A stretch of 64,000 bases of DNA from a bacterium (GTDB lineage: Bacteria; Chloroflexota; Anaerolineae; Caldilineales; Caldilineaceae): the NCBI GenBank assembly GCA_016124945.1, contig WGMT01000041.1, forward strand, positions 1 to 64,000, given 5' to 3'. Both the position numbers and the translations under genes were made by a program. The notes below the pieces were generated by a model. It made no database searches and had not been told where the DNA came from. It saw only the letters and a list, made by a program, of their open reading frames with translations. This document shows, piece by piece, positions 7,897 to 16,013 of the stretch (the first letter of the stretch is position 1; each line of letters begins with the position of its first letter).

Positions 7897-8664
7897 ATGC
7901 AACTTGGGCGCTTCCTCCTCAACGATGACCGCGTGCTGGCCGCCGTGCGCTTCGTAGACGCTGTCAGTGGGCTGCCAGTGCGCGACGCCGTGGACGTCTC
8001 CGGTGCACGCACCCGCCGCAACCGCTCCGGTTTCACCGTGATCCACGCGCCGGATGTGGTGACAGCCGAACTGGAACACTACTTTGAGCGTTTCCGCGCC
8101 GATCCGCACGCCGCCGAACCCGCACCCGGCTCAATCCCGCTGACGTTGACGGCGCAACCGTCCGGTGGACGTTACCTGCCCCGCCAGTTCACGCTGGCGC
8201 TGCCCTTGCAAGAAGTGGATCGGGCACAGCCTAACTTTCTCTTCGATCCGCTGGAGGTGACGCTCTACCCGTCGCCCAGCTACCCGACCGAGTCACCGTG
8301 GGCAATTCTGCGGGTGAACGTCGTCGAACAGGCGACGGACCCACCCGTCCCCCTGGCCGGTGTGCTCGTGACAGCGTTGACCCAACCAGCCGCGCCCAAT
8401 CCCAACACGGTCCTGGGGCGGGGGATGTCGGACCGCCGCGGTGAGACGCTGATCATTGTCCCTGGGCTGCGGCCTGCCACGTTCACCGATCCTGAATTTA
8501 CCGTGAACCTGGATGCACGCCGAGACAACACCAATCCCACCATCCCCAATCCCGACCGGCTGATCAACGCCGCCGGCGACGAGGAATGGTTTGAAAACGC
8601 ACAGTTGAACGACATCGTGATTGCTCCCGGCCGGCGCACCGTCGGCCAAATTTCCATGGGCTGA
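7897..8664 (+). CDS. eCIS-associated carboxypeptidase-regulatory-like protein
   Basis: 255 aa. The sequence is rich in beta strands and short loops. Residues about 130-205 have the Ig-like carboxypeptidase-regulatory pattern (ILRVNVVEQAT...VPLAGVLVTALT...GRGMSDRRGETLIIVPGL). Small proteins of this kind often sit beside DUF4255 genes in eCIS loci. The role is unknown; a place near the cap or on the outer sheath is an inference. It is coupled to the upstream gene by a 3-bp spacer and followed after 34 bp by sheath 1. Confidence 0.6.
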   Translation: MQLGRFLLNDDRVLAAVRFVDAVSGLPVRDAVDVSGARTRRNRSGFTVIHAPDVVTAELEHYFERFRADPHAAEPAPGSIPLTLTAQPSGGRYLPRQFTLALPLQEVDRAQPNFLFDPLEVTLYPSPSYPTESPWAILRVNVVEQATDPPVPLAGVLVTALTQPAAPNPNTVLGRGMSDRRGETLIIVPGLRPATFTDPEFTVNLDARRDNTNPTIPNPDRLINAAGDEEWFENAQLNDIVIAPGRRTVGQISMG

Positions 8665-8698
8665 CCAGGATCGCCAATCGGCAGAAAGGAAGCGCAGC

Positions 8699-11080
8699 GT
8701 GCCAGAATACTTAGCTCCCGGCGTCTACATCGAGGAAGTCAGCTTTCGCACCAAATCCATCGAAGGGGTGGGCACCAGCACCAGTGGTTTCGCCGGCCCC
8801 ACCCGCACAGGGCCGGTGGGCGACATGCCGGAACTGCTGACCAGTTTCAGTGATTTCGAGCGCATCTACGGCGGCCTGGGCGATCTATCGTTCGGTGTCA
8901 ACTACCTGGCCCACGCCGTGCGCGCCTACTTCAACGAAGGCGGGGCGCGGCTCTACGTCTCCCGCGTCTTTTCCGGAGACGCCGCCGCCACGTCCGCGGT
9001 GACGGTGGCGACCAGCAACAACGGCGTCCCCCGCACGGCGCGCTTCTTCGCCCGCTTCCCCGGCGCGGCAGGGGACGGCCAACTGACGCTGCGGCTGGCC
9101 GGTGTGCCGGTGACCATGCGCCACATGCGCGCCGCGCCCGAAGGCACCCTCCTGCGCACCGGCGTCAGTGGACCGGCGGCCGCGCCCGCCCTGATCGAGA
9201 GCACGCTCAACGCGCCCTTCGCCCTCACCGACGGCGGCACGCTCCTCCTCACTGTAGGCGGGGCCAACGCCGAAGTTACCTTCGAGGGCGAACCCGCCGT
9301 GGTGCAGAGCAGCGATCCCCTGCCCGACACCATCAGCCTTAGCGCTGCGGACAACGTCCTCACCGTCACCGTGGATGGTGTGCGACAGGAGATCCGCCTG
9401 CCCATCGCCGACGATCAGCCCCGCGCCGACATTGTGGACGTCATCAACCAGGAATTGCGCGGCGGTTTCGCCCGTCTCGCCGGTGACAACCGCCTGGAGA
9501 TTGGCAGCGACTTCCGTGGCAGCGCGGCGTCGGTGCGGGTGGAAGCCAATCCCACCCTCGAATTCGACGCCGTGGCCCAAGACGTCAACGCCGCCGACGC
9601 CGACAACAACGTGGGCAACTTGGCCAACGTCACCGTGCAGGAGATCAACAGCCTGCTCATTGCCGAAGGCGTCAACGCCCGCCTGGCCCTGCTGCCCAAT
9701 GGACGGGTACGCCTGGCCACCACCACGGCGGGCGCGGGCGCGTCTTTGCAGGTGCGCACTGCCGCCGGATCGCTGGAAAACCGGCTTGGCTTCGTCTCCG
9801 GCCCCGCGGTGACCGGCGCGCCCGGCAACGCCATCACCTACTACGTCAAAGTAGGAAACCAGTGGCTCGATGCCGGCGGCGCGGCGTTGCCCGTGGCCGG
9901 GCTGGCTGATGACGCCGCCCCTGCCAACGGCGCAGAGATCGTCACCCTCAACGTCACCGCGGTGGACGCCGACGGCAACGTGATGCAGTTCGACGATCTG
10001 GCTCTGGACAGCCGTCACCCGCGCTACATCGGCAATGTCATGGCCGCCACGCCCAGCCGCCGCGTCGACGCTCTCTACAACCGCTACGCCTTCACGGACA
10101 GCGGCGTCGGTGCCTTCAACATCATCAACGCCCTCTTCAGCAGCGGCGACGAGGTGACGTTGGACATCCGCAGCGGCTCCGATGGCGTGGCCCCACAGCC
10201 CGGCGACTACGAGACCGCGCTGGCTGTCTTCGAGAGCGTGGAAGACATTTCCATCGTGGCCGCGCCCGGCGCACCGTCATACGGCACGCCGAACAACGCC
10301 CATGCCTACGCCAACGTGGTCATCTCCCACGCCGAGCGCCGTCGGCTGTATCGCATTGCCGTCCTCGATACGCCGCCCGACGCCCTCACCGTGGGCGACG
10401 CCCGTAGCTTCCGCGGCCGGCTCATCGATTCCACGCGCGGGGCGCTATATTTCCCGTATGTGATGGTGTCCAATCCGCTCTACCGCACCGGCGCAGACAA
10501 CATTCCACAGGAGCTTTCACTGCCGCCGTCGGGCTTTGTCTGCGGCATCTACGCCCGCAACGACATCAGCCGCGGCGTGATCAAAGCACCTGCCAACGAG
10601 CCGGTACGCGGCGCACTACGCTTTGCCGTAGAGATCAACACCGCCCAACAGGATGTGCTCAACCCGCTCGGCGTCAACTGTCTGCGTCGCCTGCCCGGTC
10701 GCGGCAACCTGCTCTGGGGCGCCCGTACCGTCAGCAGCGACCCCGAGTGGAAGTACGTCAACATCCGCCGCTACTTCAACTACCTCGAAGCGTCCATTGA
10801 ACGTGGCACACAGTGGGCCGTCTTCGAGCCGAACGGCGAACGGCTGTGGGCCAACGTCACCGGCACGATCCAGGCTTTCCTTTACAACGAGTGGGTCTCC
10901 GGCGCGCTGCTCGGCCCCAACCCGGAGCAAGCCTTCTTCGTACGCTGCGACTACACCACCATGACCCAAAACGACATCGACAACGGGCGTCTCATCTGTC
11001 TTGTCGGCGTCGCCGCCCTCAAACCCGCCGAGTTCGTCATCTTCCGCATCGGGCAGAAGACAATCGAGGCGCGGAGCTAA
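8699..11080 (+). CDS. Contractile tail sheath protein 1
   Basis: 793 aa from a GTG start with AAAGGA 8 bp upstream. The N-terminus has the hallmark of contractile sheaths (YLAPGVYIEEVSF, then IEGVGTSTSGFAGPTRTGP). The C-terminal 150 residues carry the conserved sheath core (YVNIRRYFNYLEASIERGT, then FEPNGERLWANV and TMTQNDIDNGRLICLVGVA). Typical eCIS sheaths are 350-500 aa. This one has a beta-rich insertion from about residue 120 to 450, with repeats of the kind used in surface-exposed domains. By family it polymerises around the inner tube and drives firing by contraction. It is probably the main sheath, as it alone has the complete N-terminal linker. Confidence 0.93.
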   Translation: MPEYLAPGVYIEEVSFRTKSIEGVGTSTSGFAGPTRTGPVGDMPELLTSFSDFERIYGGLGDLSFGVNYLAHAVRAYFNEGGARLYVSRVFSGDAAATSAVTVATSNNGVPRTARFFARFPGAAGDGQLTLRLAGVPVTMRHMRAAPEGTLLRTGVSGPAAAPALIESTLNAPFALTDGGTLLLTVGGANAEVTFEGEPAVVQSSDPLPDTISLSAADNVLTVTVDGVRQEIRLPIADDQPRADIVDVINQELRGGFARLAGDNRLEIGSDFRGSAASVRVEANPTLEFDAVAQDVNAADADNNVGNLANVTVQEINSLLIAEGVNARLALLPNGRVRLATTTAGAGASLQVRTAAGSLENRLGFVSGPAVTGAPGNAITYYVKVGNQWLDAGGAALPVAGLADDAAPANGAEIVTLNVTAVDADGNVMQFDDLALDSRHPRYIGNVMAATPSRRVDALYNRYAFTDSGVGAFNIINALFSSGDEVTLDIRSGSDGVAPQPGDYETALAVFESVEDISIVAAPGAPSYGTPNNAHAYANVVISHAERRRLYRIAVLDTPPDALTVGDARSFRGRLIDSTRGALYFPYVMVSNPLYRTGADNIPQELSLPPSGFVCGIYARNDISRGVIKAPANEPVRGALRFAVEINTAQQDVLNPLGVNCLRRLPGRGNLLWGARTVSSDPEWKYVNIRRYFNYLEASIERGTQWAVFEPNGERLWANVTGTIQAFLYNEWVSGALLGPNPEQAFFVRCDYTTMTQNDIDNGRLICLVGVAALKPAEFVIFRIGQKTIEARS

Positions 11081-11398
11081 CAACGATGACAGCAGAGGAT
11101 TTGTCCACAGATTTCACAGATTAAAAGGATTCGGAGGAGAGATTCACCGCAAAGGCGCAAAGGTCGCAAAGATGAAGCGAAAAAAAGAGAGAAGCGAAGA
11201 ATTTTTCCGCAGATTACACAGATTTGAAGGATTTCCAGAAAAATTCTCTGAATCCTTTTAATCCTTGAAATCTGTGGATCAATTCTCTGGTCTTTGTGTC
11301 CGTTCTTTGCGCCTTTGCGGTGAATCTCTTCTCTGGAAATCCTTTCAATCTGTGTAATCCGTGGATAACTTCTCCTCCAAATCAAAGGACGCTAACGC
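11081..11398 (+). repeat. Long composite inverted repeat between sheath 1 and tube 1
   Basis: Nearly the whole spacer is an imperfect palindrome. Outer arms resemble ATCCACAGATTTCACAGATT and its complement. Inner arms are the TTCACCGCAAAGGCGCAAAG family (near 11141 and 11317). The same family recurs at 13853-14150 and inside the CDS at 34540-34647. No gene is seen in the spacer. RNA from it would fold into a long hairpin. Confidence 0.85.
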
Positions 11399-11860
11399 AT
11401 GGCTGATCGAAACCTTCCCTACGGTGCTTTCAATTTTGTGGTGGAGATGCCCACCGGCCGCGATTCGGCGGACGCTTTGGGCGGCTTCTCTGAGGTGACC
11501 GGCATCGGCACCGAGATGACGGTGGCCGAATACCGCAACGGCAATGCCCTGGTCAACCACGTGCAGAAGGTGCCCGGCATCTTCAAGACCAACGACGTCA
11601 CGCTCAAGCGCGGTGTGGTCAATTCCGCGGATTTCTGGGGTTGGATCAACGAGGTGCGCCGCACCGGCCCCGCCGCCAAACGCCCGAATGTGACCATCAC
11701 CCTGCGCGACGAGACGGGTGCGCCCAAGCAACGCTGGCAATTGCGCAACGTCTTCCCCATGAAGTACACCGGCCCGTCGCTCAACGCCAAAGGCGGCCAG
11801 GACGTGGCCATGGAAGAGCTTGTGCTGTCGGCAGAGCAGATCGACTTCGAGGCCGTCTAG
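11399..11860 (+). CDS. Inner tail tube protein 1 (gp19-like)
   Basis: 153 aa, the normal size for the phage T4 gp19 / Pvc1 family. The pattern is typical: an N-terminal PYGAFNFVVEM strand, GGFSEVTGIGTEMTVAEYRNG, then KVPGIFKTNDVTLKRGVV and a C-terminal VAMEELVLSAEQIDFEAV. It forms hexameric rings of the inner tube through which effectors travel. It has a small spacer (2 bp) to the second sheath gene. It is preceded by a 318-bp palindromic spacer, so its mRNA level may be set separately from sheath 1. Confidence 0.93.
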   Translation: MADRNLPYGAFNFVVEMPTGRDSADALGGFSEVTGIGTEMTVAEYRNGNALVNHVQKVPGIFKTNDVTLKRGVVNSADFWGWINEVRRTGPAAKRPNVTITLRDETGAPKQRWQLRNVFPMKYTGPSLNAKGGQDVAMEELVLSAEQIDFEAV

Positions 11861-11862
11861 CC

Positions 11863-13353
11863 ATGTTGCGCAGCGTAATCTTCGAGCAAGCGCCGCCCGC
11901 CGCCACCGCGCCAGGACGTGTGGACGTGGCGCTCTTCGTGGGCTTCTGCGCCCCGCGCCTGCACAACGGCGCGGCGCTGGCCCCCGTCAACGCGCCGGTG
12001 CTGCTCGATGCCTGGGGCGACTTCGACCGTCGCTTCGCCTGGGACGAACGCCGCTACACTGACGATGCCGACCGCCCCATCGTGGGCGGCACCTACCTGG
12101 GTGCGGCGGTGCGCTCCTTCTTCGTGCAAGGAGGACGGCGCTGCTACGTCGTCGCCGTGGACACACCCGGCCCGCTCACGGACGCCTACGCCCAACGCCG
12201 TGGCCGCGTCGACCAGCTGATCCCCGGCTTCGATTCGGGCTTCCTCGACTTTTCGCCGGTGGAAGCCGGCACCTGGCGCAGCGCCTGGTGGCTGTGGGAT
12301 CTGCCCGACGTCTCGTTCCTCTGCCTGCCCGATCTGGCCGACATCCTGCGCGCCGATCCGCCGCCCGAAGATCTGGACGACGACGCGCCGCTCTTCTTGC
12401 CGCCGGAGCAGTTTGTCGACTGTTCCGTGGTCGAAGCGCCGCCGCTGGATGACGTGCGATCCCGCCTGATCCGTGCGCCCCGGCTCGACGAAGTAGGCTA
12501 CGTGGAGTGGGCCAGGGCCGTGCGCATGCTTGGTCTCTTCCTGCGCCGCTACCGGGCGGACGTGCAACTGGTGGCCGCGTTGCCCATCCCCGTCGCCGAC
12601 CTGTCGCCCAGCCTGATCCGCCTGCTGGATGATTCGTCCTTTGCGCCGTTGCGTTTCGGGCTGGACGAAAGCGGCACCGGCGTTGGCAGCGCCTGGGTGC
12701 AGTTGACCTACCCGTGGCTGCGCACCCGCGGCTCGGATCGCCTGCCCGATGGCGTGGAAAGCCCCGACGGCGTCCTCACCGGGATGCTGGCGCGCAACGC
12801 CCTCACCCGCGGCACCTTCCGCAGCGCCGTCAAGCAGCCGCTGGTGGACGTCTACGATCTCTTCCCCGCGCTGAGCGTGCAGGAGATGGTCCACCACAGC
12901 GACGTGCGCCGCCGCCCGCTCGTGGAGCGGATCTCTCTCTTCGGGCGATCCGCGTCTCAACTGGCGCTGCTGGCCGACGTCACCGCGGACGTGGACGAGG
13001 GCTACCGGCAGGCGCATGTGAACCGGCTGATGTCGCTGCTTGTACGTGAGGCGCGGCGCATCGGCACAGACGCCGTCTTCGAGCCGTCGGGCGAAGCGAC
13101 GTGGGCGCAGGTGCGCGGTCAGATGGAAGCGCTGCTGCGTACGCTCTACCGCATCGGCGCGCTGAACGGCAACAGCGAGCGCGACGCCTTCGAGGTCCGC
13201 TGCGACCGCACCACCATGACGCAGAACGACATCGACAACGGTCGCCTGATCTGCACCGTGGGCGTGGCCCCGGCTGCCGCCATCGAACAGATCCGCGTTG
13301 TGCTTTCCTTCAACCAGAACGGGTTGGTCTCACTCCTGCCCGCCGCCGCGTGA
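11863..13353 (+). CDS. Contractile tail sheath protein 2
   Basis: 496 aa from ATG 11863, two bases after the tube stop codon. The C-terminus has the same sheath core as the first sheath (TMTQNDIDNGRLICTVGVAP) and FEPSGEATWAQV. The N-terminus differs: it lacks the APGVYIEEV linker and begins RSVIFEQAPPAATAPGRVDVALFVGF. eCIS loci commonly hold two or three sheath paralogues, with the divergent ones placed next to the baseplate. Two large runs of acidic and proline residues (PPPEDLDDDAPLFLPPEQF) are lineage-specific. It probably forms the baseplate-proximal ring. Confidence 0.88.
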   Translation: MLRSVIFEQAPPAATAPGRVDVALFVGFCAPRLHNGAALAPVNAPVLLDAWGDFDRRFAWDERRYTDDADRPIVGGTYLGAAVRSFFVQGGRRCYVVAVDTPGPLTDAYAQRRGRVDQLIPGFDSGFLDFSPVEAGTWRSAWWLWDLPDVSFLCLPDLADILRADPPPEDLDDDAPLFLPPEQFVDCSVVEAPPLDDVRSRLIRAPRLDEVGYVEWARAVRMLGLFLRRYRADVQLVAALPIPVADLSPSLIRLLDDSSFAPLRFGLDESGTGVGSAWVQLTYPWLRTRGSDRLPDGVESPDGVLTGMLARNALTRGTFRSAVKQPLVDVYDLFPALSVQEMVHHSDVRRRPLVERISLFGRSASQLALLADVTADVDEGYRQAHVNRLMSLLVREARRIGTDAVFEPSGEATWAQVRGQMEALLRTLYRIGALNGNSERDAFEVRCDRTTMTQNDIDNGRLICTVGVAPAAAIEQIRVVLSFNQNGLVSLLPAAA

Positions 13354-13360
13354 GGATGTC

Positions 13361-13852
13361 ATGGCCGACGAAAGCAAACAGCCGCTGTTGCCCGTCTTCC
13401 GATTTCAGATCGACTTTTACGAGACGAGCGCCAACCGCGATCAGGCCGGATCGAACACCAGCGTGCCGCTGTGCAGCGGCGCATTCAGCGAGTGTACCGG
13501 CCTCGAAGCGACCATGGAACCATTTGTGATCCGCCCTGGCGGGTTGAACTACGGTGCAATTCAGCGTGTGGGCAAAGTCACCTTCGCCACCGTCATCCTG
13601 CGCCGCGGCATGACCAGCACCCGTCACCTTTGGCGCTGGTTTTCACTCGTCACCGCGGACGGGGCCTACGCCTACCGGTTGGATGCCAAAGTCACCATGT
13701 TTGATCACACCGGCAACCCACAGCTTCACTGGCGGCTGGCCCGCGCCCTGCCCATCAAATTCAAAGCCGCCGATCTCAACGCGGTGAGTGTCAACATCGG
13801 CATCGAAGAGCTGCACCTGGCCCACGAAGGGCTGATTTTGGAAGAGAACTGA
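13361..13852 (+). CDS. Inner tail tube protein 2 (gp19-like, baseplate-proximal)
   Basis: 163 aa from ATG 13361, 7 bp after sheath 2. It belongs to the same family as tube 1: PVFRFQIDFYET, FSECTGLEATMEPFVIRPGGLNYG, a charged hinge FATVILRRGMTSTRHLWRWFS, and the C-terminal VNIGIEELHLAHEGLILEE. The longer loop after the first strand (TSANRDQAGSNTSVPLCSGA) sets it apart, as in Pvc5-type tube-initiation proteins that join tube and hub. The role in initiation is inferred from gene order and homologous systems. Confidence 0.88.
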   Translation: MADESKQPLLPVFRFQIDFYETSANRDQAGSNTSVPLCSGAFSECTGLEATMEPFVIRPGGLNYGAIQRVGKVTFATVILRRGMTSTRHLWRWFSLVTADGAYAYRLDAKVTMFDHTGNPQLHWRLARALPIKFKAADLNAVSVNIGIEELHLAHEGLILEEN

Positions 13853-14162
13853 TCCACGGATTACGCAGATTAAAAGGATTCAGAGGAGAGAAAAATTCAC
13901 CGCAAAGGCGCAAAGAGCGGCGCAAAGAGCGGCGCAAAGACCAGAAATTGATCCACAGATTTCACAGATTAAAAGGATTCAGAGGATTCTTTTTTCTGGA
14001 AATCCTTTCAATCTGTGTAATCCGTGGACAAATTCTTCGCTTTTCTCTTCTGCCCTTTGCGTCCTTTGCGCCTTTGCGGTAAACCTCTCCCCTTCTGAAA
14101 ATCCTTTTAATCTGTGAAATCTGTGGACAATCTCTCCGCTCCGTTGAAAAGGAAAAGTCGCG
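13853..14162 (+). repeat. Long composite inverted repeat between tube 2 and the CIS tube adaptor
   Basis: The spacer repeats the CACAGATTAAAAGGATTCAGAGG and TTCACCGCAAAGGCGCAAAG words in both orientations, giving arms near 13853-13990 and 14000-14150. It is the same family as 11081-11398. No gene was found. The last 15 bp hold the ribosome site (GAAAAGGAAAAG) of the next gene. Confidence 0.85.
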
Positions 14163-15284
14163 ATGACGCAGCCCGAACACGCCACATTCCGCATCAAAGA
14201 GGGGGCCGGCGCACCGATCCCCGTGCAGTTTGAGCCGTCGAGCCTGCAATACACCGTGCAGAATCAGGTGGTGGAGCAGTCCGGCGCGGAGGGGCAGCAG
14301 GCCCAAGGACAGCGCAAGCAGTTCGTCACCCAGACCAACGCCAAGCTGGCCATGGATCTGATCTTCGACACCACCGACAGCGGCGCCAACGTGGTCAACT
14401 TGACCGTGCCCATCGCCCGGCTCATGCAGCCGCAGACCACCGAGACCGACGCCGAAATCCGCACCGCGCCGCCGGTCGTCATCTTCGAGTGGGGCGACTA
14501 TAGCTTCGAAGGCATGATCGAGCAATACCAGGAGACCATCGACTTCTTCCACCCAACCGGTGTGCCGCTGCGCTCCACGTTGAAGATCACGCTGGCGTCG
14601 CAGGAATTGCAATTCGAGCAGGGCGGCGACCGTAGCGCCAACACCAACAACACCCAAGAAATGCCCAGCGGGCAGAACCCACAGAGCCTGGCCAGCAAAG
14701 GCGGAAACCCCCAAGCCGCCAAAGCCATCGCATCGCAAAACGGCGTCGAAAGCCTGCGCTTCGCACGCGGACCGCTCACCGTCAGCGCCAAAGTCGAACT
14801 CAAAGGACCGTCCGGCTTCGCATCCGGCAGCGCCAACATTGGCGGCGGCATCGGGATTGGTGGCGGCATCGGTGGCGGCATCGGTGGGGGGATCGGTGGG
14901 GGGATTGGCGGCGGTGTGGGTGCAGGCGCAGGCGTTGGCGGGTCCGCGGCGGTTGGCGGCGCGCAGGCCGGGATCTCGTTTGGGGCCAAAGCGTCGGCGG
15001 GCGTTTCCGCCGGCAGCGGCGCCTTCGCCGGACTCGGCAAAGCGTCGGTCACCTCGGCCAATTTCAGCCTGAACACCGGCAAACTCATGCAGGCGGGCGG
15101 CACCGCGGGATTGTCCTTGAGCGGGGGGGCCGCCGCTGGCGCGGGGATCAGCGCAGGCGCAGGTATCGGCGCAGGCGCGTCCTTCAACGCCGCCGGTCAA
15201 CCCACCGCCGGTGGCGGCGCCGGCATCCGCGTCAACCTGACCGCGGACGGGAAGTCGAAGATCATTTTTAGTACGGATAAATGA
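14163..15284 (+). CDS. CIS tube/baseplate adaptor protein with Gly-rich C-terminus
   Basis: 373 aa. Residues 1-165 match the contractile injection system tube protein family (Pvc7/gp53-type N-terminus): KEGAGAPIPVQFEPSSLQYTV, TNAKLAMDLIFDTTDSGANV, PPVVIFEWGDYSFEGMIEQYQETIDFFHPTGVPLRSTLKI. Pvc7-type proteins usually end in a LysM domain. Here residues about 227-365 are instead a run of GG(I/V)G and GAGA repeats (GGGIGGGIGGGIGGG), low in charged residues. It probably joins tube and baseplate hub. The glycine region could be flexible or polyglycine-II-like; its role is unknown. Confidence 0.8.
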   Translation: MTQPEHATFRIKEGAGAPIPVQFEPSSLQYTVQNQVVEQSGAEGQQAQGQRKQFVTQTNAKLAMDLIFDTTDSGANVVNLTVPIARLMQPQTTETDAEIRTAPPVVIFEWGDYSFEGMIEQYQETIDFFHPTGVPLRSTLKITLASQELQFEQGGDRSANTNNTQEMPSGQNPQSLASKGGNPQAAKAIASQNGVESLRFARGPLTVSAKVELKGPSGFASGSANIGGGIGIGGGIGGGIGGGIGGGIGGGVGAGAGVGGSAAVGGAQAGISFGAKASAGVSAGSGAFAGLGKASVTSANFSLNTGKLMQAGGTAGLSLSGGAAAGAGISAGAGIGAGASFNAAGQPTAGGGAGIRVNLTADGKSKIIFSTDK

Positions 15285-15454
15285 TTTGGAGAAGAGATTG
15301 GGCGATTAAGGGATTAAGCGATTGGGGATCAGGTTGAGCCTGTCGGTCGCCAATTGGGAAATCACTTTGTCGACAAAGCCCTAATCCCCCAATCGCCGAA
15401 TCGCCCAATCTCTTCTTCCCAATCACCAATCACCAATCACCAGGACCAATCTGT
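15285..15454 (+). repeat. Inverted repeat of the GATTGG/CCAATC family
   Basis: The left arm (about 15292-15335) reads AGATTGGGCGATTAAGGGATT and the right arm (about 15380-15415) its near complement. A short ATCACCA tandem follows it. The same family lies at 17100-17240 and flanks the IS at 24887 and 26467. Confidence 0.75.
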
Positions 15455-15631
15455 ATGTCCATCATCATCGACGAAGTGCGCGGCGAAGTGGAACCCGAAC
15501 GCCGCCCCAACCAGGAGACCACCCGCCCGCCGGCGCGCCCGTCCCAACCGCCGCGGGAAGTGGAAATTGAAGAGTATTTGCGCGGGCAGCGCATGATCGA
15601 GCGGCGGATGGCGCGGCTAAGAGCAGATTAG
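15455..15631 (+). CDS. Tiny eCIS protein, DUF5908-like
   Basis: 58 codons, ATG at 15455, stop at 15631, too short to be found by usual ORF filters. It reads MSIIIDEVRGEVEPER, a Pro/Arg linker, then a helical EVEIEEYLRGQRMIERRMAR. eCIS loci commonly have a protein of about 55-65 aa directly before the gpD-like hub gene (DUF5908), with a short beta start and an Arg-rich helix at the end. Size, position and layout fit, but the match is by eye. GC-rich third positions support coding. It has a weak ribosome site. Confidence 0.55.
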   Translation: MSIIIDEVRGEVEPERRPNQETTRPPARPSQPPREVEIEEYLRGQRMIERRMARLRAD

Positions 15632-15656
15632 TCACCCAAACCGTAGGTCACGCTAC

Positions 15657-15820
15657 TTGAATATTAAAAAATTATTCCGGTAAACACGCCCGCCGAATGA
15701 ATTCGGCGTCTGAAACGGGAAACCGGCTTCAGCCGGTTCTGAGAACACGATTTATCGTGTTTCCCATATCAGACGGCGGTTTCAACCGCCGGATTACCAG
15801 ATTATTTTGTTAATGTTCAA
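15657..15820. mobile_element. 164-bp MITE with IS630-like ends
   Basis: The ends (15657-15683 and 15794-15820) are imperfect inverted repeats of 27 bp, closely matching the inverted repeats of the IS at 25152-26383. It has no transposase. Inside are four short palindromes: CGCCGAATGAATTCGGCG, AACCGGCTTCAGCCGGTT, ACACGATTTATCGTGT and GGCGGTTTCAACCGCC. It is inserted in the centre of a CACGCTAC-CAGCGTG palindrome. It is probably moved by the IS630 transposase. Confidence 0.8.
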
Positions 15821-16013
15821 CCAGCGTGACGAGCGTACACGACGAATCCGTATCCTTGTTACAAGAACGTGATCTCGAATCCAACTGCGGTTGGTAACCG
15901 CAGCTACGACAAACGAGACGACTGCCGATCACCTTGTCACCCAGTCACCTTGTCATCCATTCCCAAACACACGACCAACACCCTTTACCCATTCCCACCC
16001 GACCGAGGCTCTC
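15821..16013 (+). other. Spacer before the gpD-like gene
   Basis: No gene is seen. Tandem CACCTTGTCA words at about 15940-15965 and an open frame running into the next gene are present. GAGG at 16005-16008 serves the GTG start. Confidence 0.4.
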
